Source of the DNA: Duncaniella sp.
Lineage (GTDB): Bacteria > Bacteroidota > Bacteroidia > Bacteroidales > Muribaculaceae
NCBI GenBank assembly: GCA_029052375.1
Contig: JAIDJD010000300.1
Location: 1-6,539, forward strand
DNA length: 6,539 bases
Direction: 5' to 3'
Shown here: positions 1 to 4,202 of the stretch, in pieces
How positions within the stretch are numbered: the stretch's first letter is position 1
Layout of the letters: each line of letters begins with the position of its first letter
Position numbers and translations under genes: made by a program
The notes under the pieces: model-generated
Database searches by the model: none
Seen by the model: only the letters and a program-made list of their open reading frames with translations
Told to the model about the DNA's origin: nothing

Positions 1-1
1 C

Positions 2-1048
2 ACCCTCAACAACGGCTTTGCCGCCGCCACAGACATCCCCGGCTTCAACTACAAGCCCCAGCGCTATCTCCAGGCCAGGAAGATACTGCCCCAGGGCATC
101 ATCCTCGGCTCCGAGACAGCCTCTACCGTATCCTCGCGCGGTGTCTACCACTTCCCCGTCGCATGGAAGGAACACAACGTGGTGATGCATCCGGACCATC
201 AGTCGAGCAGCTACGACAACGAGACCTGTGCCTGGAGCAACACTCCCGACATCGACCTCGCCGCCGACGAGGACTATCCCTGGATGATAGGCCAGTTTGT
301 GTGGACAGGCTTCGACTACCTCGGCGAGCCCTCGCCCTACGACACCGACGCATGGCCCAGCCACAGCTCTGTCTTCGGCATCATAGACCTCGCCTCGCTG
401 CCCAAAGACCGCTTCTACCTCTACCGCTCTGTCTGGAACGAGGCCGAGCCCACACTCCACATCCTCCCTCACTGGAACTGGAAAGGCCGCGAGGGCGAGG
501 TGACGCCCGTCTTTGTCTACACCTCCTGGCCCAAGGCCGAGCTGTTTGTCAACGGCAAGTCTCAGGGCGTGCGCGAGAAGAACGACTCAACGCTCCAGAA
601 CCGCTTCCGCCTCATGTGGAACGATGTCCGCTACACCCCCGGCGAGCTCACCGTCGTGGCCTATGACGCCGACGGCAGGGAGGCGGCCCGCAAGAGCATC
701 CGCACCGCCGGCAAGCCTCACCGCCTTGTGGCCACGGCCCACCGCTCTTCGCTCAAGGCCGACGGCGACGACATGGCATACATCACCGTCCGTGTGGCAG
801 ACAAGGATGGCAACATCGTGCCGACAGACTCGCGCGAGGTGAGCTTTGACGTCTCCGGCGCGGGCCGCTTCGAGGCCACGGCCAACGGCGACCCCACCTC
901 GCTCCGCTCGTTCCAGCAGCCGCGCATGGACCTCTTCAGCGGCGCGGCCACAGCCATTGTGCGCGCTGCCTCCGAGCCCGGCACTCTCACCTTCACCGTC
1001 CGCGCCAAAGGCGTAAGGCCCGCCACCCTCACCATCCCGGTAGAGTAA
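2..1048 (+). CDS. Glycoside hydrolase family 2 beta-glycosidase, C-terminal part (5' end outside window)
   Basis: The reading frame is open from the first complete codon and ends at TAA 1046-1048, giving the last 348 residues of an enzyme that is usually about 800 or more residues long. The visible part starts late in the catalytic TIM barrel. ILGSETAS (visible residues 34-41) fits the strand bearing the GH2 catalytic nucleophile, probably E38 (codon 113-115), and GQFVWTGFDYLGEP (97-110) is the typical last barrel strand. Residues of about 163-232 (VFVYTSWPKAELFVNGKSQG) resemble the DUF4982 beta-sandwich, and about 239-345 resemble the Ig-like GH2 C-terminal domain 5. Enzymes with this architecture in Bacteroidales are mostly exo-acting beta-galactosidases or related enzymes trimming glycans in the periplasm. 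The general acid, sugar-binding domain and signal peptide are upstream, so substrate and location cannot be read here. No T9SS sorting tail is visible. Family assignment is firm; exact specificity is unknown. Confidence 0.9.
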   Translation, partial: TLNNGFAAATDIPGFNYKPQRYLQARKILPQGIILGSETASTVSSRGVYHFPVAWKEHNVVMHPDHQSSSYDNETCAWSNTPDIDLAADEDYPWMIGQFVWTGFDYLGEPSPYDTDAWPSHSSVFGIIDLASLPKDRFYLYRSVWNEAEPTLHILPHWNWKGREGEVTPVFVYTSWPKAELFVNGKSQGVREKNDSTLQNRFRLMWNDVRYTPGELTVVAYDADGREAARKSIRTAGKPHRLVATAHRSSLKADGDDMAYITVRVADKDGNIVPTDSREVSFDVSGAGRFEATANGDPTSLRSFQQPRMDLFSGAATAIVRAASEPGTLTFTVRAKGVRPATLTIPVE

Positions 1049-1050
1049 TT

Positions 1051-1082
1051 TATATAGTGGCGTCCGCCAGGACGCAGATTTA
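1051..1082. repeat. Short hairpin repeat, copy A
   Basis: This copy starts three bases after the GH2 stop codon. It holds the inverted repeat GCGTCC (1060-1065) / GGACGC (1070-1075) around a 4-nt loop. It aligns with copy B at 1138-1170 at 27 of 33 positions, counting one single-base gap as a difference, including the TATAT lead and the TTTA tail. The short palindromic core and extragenic location resemble REP-type elements. No known family is recognised. Confidence 0.6.
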
Positions 1083-1132
1083 GCCGTAACCCCGTACGCC
1101 GAAGCCATAGCGCAGGCGTGCGGGGTCACGGC
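1083..1132. repeat. Large imperfect inverted repeat (18-bp stem)
   Basis: Arms 1083-1100 (GCCGTAACCCCGTACGCC) and 1115-1132 (GGCGTGCGGGGTCACGGC) pair at 16 of 18 positions by Watson-Crick rules, with one G-U wobble possible in RNA and one A-C mismatch, around a 14-nt loop. It lies exactly between the two short hairpin repeats and downstream of the GH2 stop, so it could stop or protect that transcript's 3' end. No T tract follows it on either strand, so it is not a canonical intrinsic terminator. Confidence 0.65.
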
Positions 1133-1137
1133 AATTA

Positions 1138-1170
1138 TATATTATGGCGTCCGATCAGGACGCCGGTTTA
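1138..1170. repeat. Short hairpin repeat, copy B
   Basis: This is the second copy of the element at 1051-1082. It holds a perfect 7-bp inverted repeat, GGCGTCC (1146-1152) / GGACGCC (1158-1164), around the loop GATCA. It keeps the TATAT lead and the TTTA tail of copy A and has the same orientation. Differences fall mainly in the loop and at the stem base. Confidence 0.6.
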
Positions 1171-1222
1171 CGGATTGCGGTTGAGTGTGCAGGGGCTGGC
1201 CACACCAAAAAATCCTCAAAAA

Positions 1223-1259
1223 TATGTTATAAAACATAAAAATTTCAGATTTTTTATGT
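1223..1259. promoter_or_regulatory. Nested AT-rich inverted repeats, possible operator for the SulP operon
   Basis: Two inverted repeats share a central half-site. TATGTT (1223-1228) faces AACATA (1233-1238) across ATAA. ACATAAAAA (1234-1242) faces TTTTTATGT (1251-1259) across 8 nt, as a perfect 9-bp pair. The right arm touches the putative -7 box at 1259-1266, where a bound regulator could block or help RNA polymerase. No regulator family is recognised, and AT-rich DNA yields such repeats fairly easily. Confidence 0.35.
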
Positions 1260-1266
1260 AATTTTG
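1259..1266 (+). promoter_or_regulatory. Putative Bacteroidales-type -7 box of the SulP-DMT operon
   Basis: TAATTTTG matches the Bacteroides primary sigma -7 consensus TAnnTTTG. It lies 55 bases upstream of the SulP start codon, which would give a leader of roughly 50 nt. No TTTG is seen at the expected -33 distance, so the promoter may be weak or need an activator. Confidence 0.45.
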
Positions 1267-1311
1267 CGGCTTCAAAACTCACGGTACAATTAATTCAGCA
1301 GTACATTTCTC

Positions 1312-1316
1312 AAGGA
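1312..1316 (+). promoter_or_regulatory. Ribosome binding site of the SulP gene
   Basis: AAGGA sits 5 nt before ATG 1322 and supports that start. The purine-rich stretch continues to the start codon. Such sites are often absent in Bacteroidota, and the susC gene in this window has none. Confidence 0.5.
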
Positions 1317-1321
1317 AAAAG

Positions 1322-3028
1322 ATGAATCTTACAGGTCCTATCGACTTCAGGCCGAAGCTCTTTTCGGCACTGGGTCACTATTCAGCGGAAAAATTCAAGG
1401 CCGACCTCATAGCCGGCATCGTAGTCGGCATCGTGGCGCTCCCTCTCGCCATCGCCTTCGGCATCGCTTCGGGCGTCAGCCCCACAGTCGGCCTCATCAC
1501 AGCCATCATCGGCGGCTTCATAGTCTCTGCCTTCGGAGGCTGTTCTGTGCAGATAGGCGGACCCACCGGCGCCTTCATTGTCATCGTCTACAACATCATA
1601 GCCAACTTCGGTCTCGAGGGCCTCGCCGTGGCCACCTTCATGGCCGGCCTTATCCTTGTGGCGCTCGGCGTCTTCAAGCTCGGCACGGTGATAAAGTTCA
1701 TACCTTATCCTATCGTTGTGGGCTTCACCGCCGGCATCGCGCTGACCATCTTCTCCACCCAGATCAACGACTTCCTCGGCCTCGGCCTCACAGGCCTCCC
1801 CTCTGAGTTCCTGCCCAAGTGGGGTATGTATCTGAGCAACATCATGAACATCGACTGGATGACGTTCGGCGTAGGTCTCGCCTCGCTGGCTGTGATCATC
1901 GTCACGCCTATGGTGTCGCGCCGCCTGCCCGGCGCCCTCATAGCCATCATACTGGTGACGGCTGTGGTCTCGCTCGTCCCCGGCCTCCACGTCGAGACCA
2001 TCGGCGACCGCTTCGGCTCTCTCCCTACAGACATCCCCGAGCCCCACGGCTTTGAGCTCACGATGGCCAACATCAACCGCCTGCTCCCCTCGGCCTTCAC
2101 CATCGCCATCCTCGGCGCCATCGAGAGCCTCCTCTCGGCCACAGTGGCCGACGGCGTGACAGGCTCGCGCACCAACTCTAACACCGAGCTCATCGGCCAG
2201 GGCATGGCCAACATCATAGTCCCCTTCTTCGGAGGCATCCCCGTCACCGGCGCCATCGCCCGCACCATGACCAACATCTCCAACGGCGGACGCACCCCCG
2301 TGGCCGGCATCATCCATGCCGTTGTCCTCTTCCTCATCTTCCTCTTCATGATGCCCCTCATCAACCTCGTGCCCATGTCGTGCCTGGCCGCAGTCCTCAT
2401 AGTGGTGGCCTACAACATGAGCGGATGGCGCACCATCAAGGCCATGATACACAATCCCAAGAGCGACCTCTCCGTGCTCTTCCTCACCTTTGCCCTCACC
2501 GTCATCTTCGACCTCACCATAGCCATAGAGATGGGCCTCCTGCTGGCCATCATCCTCTTCCTCCGCCGTGTGATGGAGAACACCGAGATTCGCGTCTACT
2601 CCGAACAGCTCGACATAGCCGACGGCTCGGAGACCACACTCCACGAGGTGCTCAACGTCAATCCCGGCGTCGAGGTCTACGAGATAGACGGCCCCTTCTT
2701 CTTCGGCGTGGCCACCAAGTTTGACGAGATGATGCGCTCCACGCTCGGACGCAAGCCCAAGGTGCGCATCATACGTATGCGCAAGGTGCCCTTCATCGAC
2801 TCCACTGCCATCCACAACCTCGAGACCCTCATCAAGTCGTCCCAGACAGAGGGCATCCACGTTGTGCTCTCAGGCGTCAAGGAGAATGTCCGCCATTCGC
2901 TCCAGGCCGCCGGCATCGAGAATCTTGTGGGCTCAGACCATGTCTGCGACCATATCACCAAGGCCGTCATGATGGCCAACAGGCTTGCGCCTGCTGACAC
3001 TGAGGCCGTTAGCACGGCTTCGCTCTGA
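1322..3028 (+). CDS. SulP/SLC26-family anion transporter with C-terminal STAS domain
   Basis: This is a complete inner-membrane protein of 568 residues, a normal SulP length. The transport domain covers about 25-415 and is almost entirely hydrophobic helices. Family signatures are VALPLAIAFGIASGVSP (38-54), QIGGPTGAF (77-85) in the substrate-binding half-helix region, LGAIESLLSATVADGVTGSR (264-283) with acidic E268, and the GGIPVTGAIARTMTNISNGG stretch (304-323). A cytoplasmic STAS domain follows at about 449-555 (VYEIDGPFFFGVATKFDEMM and PFIDSTAIHNLETL); its DST at 493-495 lies where SpoIIAA-like proteins carry the phosphorylated serine. SulP proteins move sulfate, bicarbonate, dicarboxylates or other anions, usually with H+ or Na+, and the substrate cannot be decided from sequence. 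No sulfate-assimilation or carbonic-anhydrase gene adjoins it. The stop overlaps the next gene's start, so the two are co-translated. Family assignment is very sure. Confidence 0.95.
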   Translation: MNLTGPIDFRPKLFSALGHYSAEKFKADLIAGIVVGIVALPLAIAFGIASGVSPTVGLITAIIGGFIVSAFGGCSVQIGGPTGAFIVIVYNIIANFGLEGLAVATFMAGLILVALGVFKLGTVIKFIPYPIVVGFTAGIALTIFSTQINDFLGLGLTGLPSEFLPKWGMYLSNIMNIDWMTFGVGLASLAVIIVTPMVSRRLPGALIAIILVTAVVSLVPGLHVETIGDRFGSLPTDIPEPHGFELTMANINRLLPSAFTIAILGAIESLLSATVADGVTGSRTNSNTELIGQGMANIIVPFFGGIPVTGAIARTMTNISNGGRTPVAGIIHAVVLFLIFLFMMPLINLVPMSCLAAVLIVVAYNMSGWRTIKAMIHNPKSDLSVLFLTFALTVIFDLTIAIEMGLLLAIILFLRRVMENTEIRVYSEQLDIADGSETTLHEVLNVNPGVEVYEIDGPFFFGVATKFDEMMRSTLGRKPKVRIIRMRKVPFIDSTAIHNLETLIKSSQTEGIHVVLSGVKENVRHSLQAAGIENLVGSDHVCDHITKAVMMANRLAPADTEAVSTASL

Positions 3029-3903
3029 TGTGGGTACTGCTTGCCACCGTCTCGGCCCTCTGTCTCGGCTTCTATGACGTGATGAAGAAGCTCTCCCTCG
3101 ACCGCAACAACATCCTGGGAGTGCTCTTCCTCAACACCTTCTTCAGCGCCCTGCTCATGGCTCCCGTCATCGTGGCGGGCATCATGCACGGCAACTGGGG
3201 CCTCGGCAACACCCTTCAGGGCCACGGCTTCATCCTGCTCAAGTCGGCCATAGTCCTCGGCTCGTGGGGGCTCGGATATGCCTCTATCAAGCATCTCCCG
3301 CTCACCATAGCCGGCCCCGTCAACGCCTCGCGTCCCGTGCTCGTGCTGGTGGGCGCCCTGCTGCTCTTCGGCGAGAGGCTCAACCTCTGGCAGTGGGCGG
3401 GCGTGATGCTCGGCTTCTGGTCTCTCTTCTTCATCAGCAAGGTAGGCGGCAAGGAGGGATTCTCGCTCCGCTCCAGCCGCTGGGTGTGGATGGCCATAGG
3501 CGCCACAGCCCTCGGCGCGGTCAGCGCCCTCTACGACAAGTTTCTGATGAAGCGGTTCGAGCCTCTCGAGGTACAGGCATGGTATTCGCTCTACCAGCTG
3601 GTTATCATGGGTCTGACTCTCAGTATCATGATGCGCGTCGTCCCCTCGTCCACGCCCCTGCGCTGGCGCTGGACCATACCGCTCATATCGGTGTTTCTCA
3701 CAGTGGCCGACATCGCCTACTTCTACTCGCTCTCTCTCGAGGGCTCGATGATAGCCGTTGTCTCCATGATACGCCGCGGCAGTGTGATAGTCTCGTTCTT
3801 CTACGGATTCCTTGTCCTGCACGAGCAGAATATCAGGCTTAAGCTCTTTGACCTCTCGATACTTCTCATCGGCCTTGCCTGCCTTGTCATAGGCTCGATG
3901 TAA
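3028..3903 (+). CDS. EamA/DMT-superfamily transporter-like membrane protein
   Basis: This complete 291-residue protein fits the drug/metabolite transporter superfamily: about ten hydrophobic helices in two EamA repeats, roughly 2-137 and 152-290. The first repeat ends with HLPLTIAGPVNASRPVLVLV (89-108) followed by LLLFGERLNLWQWAGVMLGF (111-130). The second mirrors it with SLEGSMIAVVSMIRRGSVIV (236-255) and FLVLHEQNIRLKL (261-273). In both, an acidic residue after the penultimate helix leads into a final glycine-rich helix. DMT exporters carry small metabolites, amino acids or nucleotide sugars across the inner membrane; the substrate here is unknown. ATG 3028 shares its A with the TGA of the SulP gene and no Shine-Dalgarno is visible, so translation probably depends on termination-reinitiation. 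A strong terminator follows about 46 nt after the stop, so this is the last gene of the operon. Confidence 0.88.
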   Translation: MWVLLATVSALCLGFYDVMKKLSLDRNNILGVLFLNTFFSALLMAPVIVAGIMHGNWGLGNTLQGHGFILLKSAIVLGSWGLGYASIKHLPLTIAGPVNASRPVLVLVGALLLFGERLNLWQWAGVMLGFWSLFFISKVGGKEGFSLRSSRWVWMAIGATALGAVSALYDKFLMKRFEPLEVQAWYSLYQLVIMGLTLSIMMRVVPSSTPLRWRWTIPLISVFLTVADIAYFYSLSLEGSMIAVVSMIRRGSVIVSFFYGFLVLHEQNIRLKLFDLSILLIGLACLVIGSM

Positions 3904-3949
3904 CCGGGCCGCGTCCGGATAAACCTTTTTGTCGCCGCAAGGCGTATGT

Positions 3950-3991
3950 CCGCCCTGATATTGTAAAATGACAATATCAGGGCGGTTTTTT
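3950..3991 (+). terminator. Strong intrinsic terminator of the SulP-DMT operon
   Basis: A perfect 15-bp stem is formed by CCGCCCTGATATTGT (3950-3964) and ACAATATCAGGGCGG (3971-3985) around a 6-nt loop (AAAATG), followed directly by six Ts (3986-3991). The GC-rich base next to the T run is the classic Rho-independent form. There is no matching A-run on the 5' side, so it acts on plus-strand transcripts only. Confidence 0.93.
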
Positions 3992-4067
3992 GATTTTTAG
4001 TAGAAAATACATGGCATTAAGCAATTTTAACTAAAAATGGTAGCTGGTTAAACTATTTTGGCCTATA

Positions 4068-4101
4068 TTTGTGGCCGGAATAGCGACATATGGTAATTTT
4101 G
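4068..4101 (+). promoter_or_regulatory. Putative susC promoter
   Basis: TAATTTTG (4094-4101) matches the Bacteroides -7 consensus TAnnTTTG, and TTTG (4068-4071) lies 22 nt upstream, near the expected -33 position. Transcription would then start around 4106-4110, leaving a leader of about 95 nt. TATATTTG at 4064-4071 is an alternative -7 box, but it lacks a -33 partner and would give a longer leader. Confidence 0.5.
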
Positions 4102-4119
4102 GTAAATCTTTAAGATTGT

Positions 4120-4141
4120 CTTATTGTATTTTTACGATAAG
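4120..4141 (+). other. Stem-loop in the susC leader
   Basis: CTTATTGTA (4120-4128) pairs with TACGATAAG (4133-4141) over 9 bp, one of them G-U, around a TTTT loop. Four more pairs, AAGA (4112-4115) with TCTT (4142-4145), can extend it across a bulge. It would lie near the 5' end of the transcript, about 60 nt before the ATG. It could affect stability or translation. It is not followed by a T tract, so it does not look like an attenuator. Confidence 0.35.
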
Positions 4142-4202
4142 TCTTCTGCCGACATAATACCTGATTAACTCAATCTTTTCAAACCAAAACCATTTTATTT
4201 TT

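Larger units (their letters stand above)
3992..4202 (+). other. AT-rich intergenic region and leader upstream of susC
   Basis: No credible coding frame was seen here. The stretch is strongly AT-rich against its GC-rich flanks. It holds two TAnnTTTG boxes (4064-4071 and 4094-4101), a direct repeat GGTAA at 4092-4096 and 4101-4105, two GGCC tetramers bracketing the first box (4060-4063 and 4073-4076), and a leader hairpin at 4120-4141. The last 40 bases before the susC ATG have no Shine-Dalgarno and are A/T-rich, as is common for highly translated Bacteroidota genes. Confidence 0.6.

Noticed and set aside
587..1129. Minus-strand open frame of 180 codons starting in the hairpin region
   Set aside because: It is antisense to the GH2 C-terminal domain and its start falls inside the inverted repeat; no ribosome site or domain was seen.
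1382..2860. Minus-strand open frame of 492 codons opposite the SulP gene
   Set aside because: The product is full of His, Glu, Asp and Gly in a repetitive pattern, as expected for antisense of a GC-rich membrane-protein gene. The SulP frame explains the region.
2677..3822. Minus-strand open frame of 381 codons across the SulP-DMT junction
   Set aside because: It overlaps two well-supported transporter genes, has no recognisable domain and shows antisense-type composition.
3911..3920. Possible third copy of the GCGTCC hairpin repeat after the DMT gene
   Set aside because: Only the left half (GCGTCCGGAT) resembles the element; the GGACGC arm and the flanking TTTA are missing, so chance is sufficient.
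3933..3944. CGCC-GCAA-GGCG mini-hairpin with a tetraloop upstream of the terminator
   Set aside because: It is a 4-bp stem only and is expected by chance in GC-rich sequence; the perfect terminator beside it explains transcript ending.
4060..4076. GGCC...GGCC pair around the TATATTTG box as an operator
   Set aside because: GGCC is itself palindromic and short, and two copies 9 nt apart are weak evidence of a binding site.
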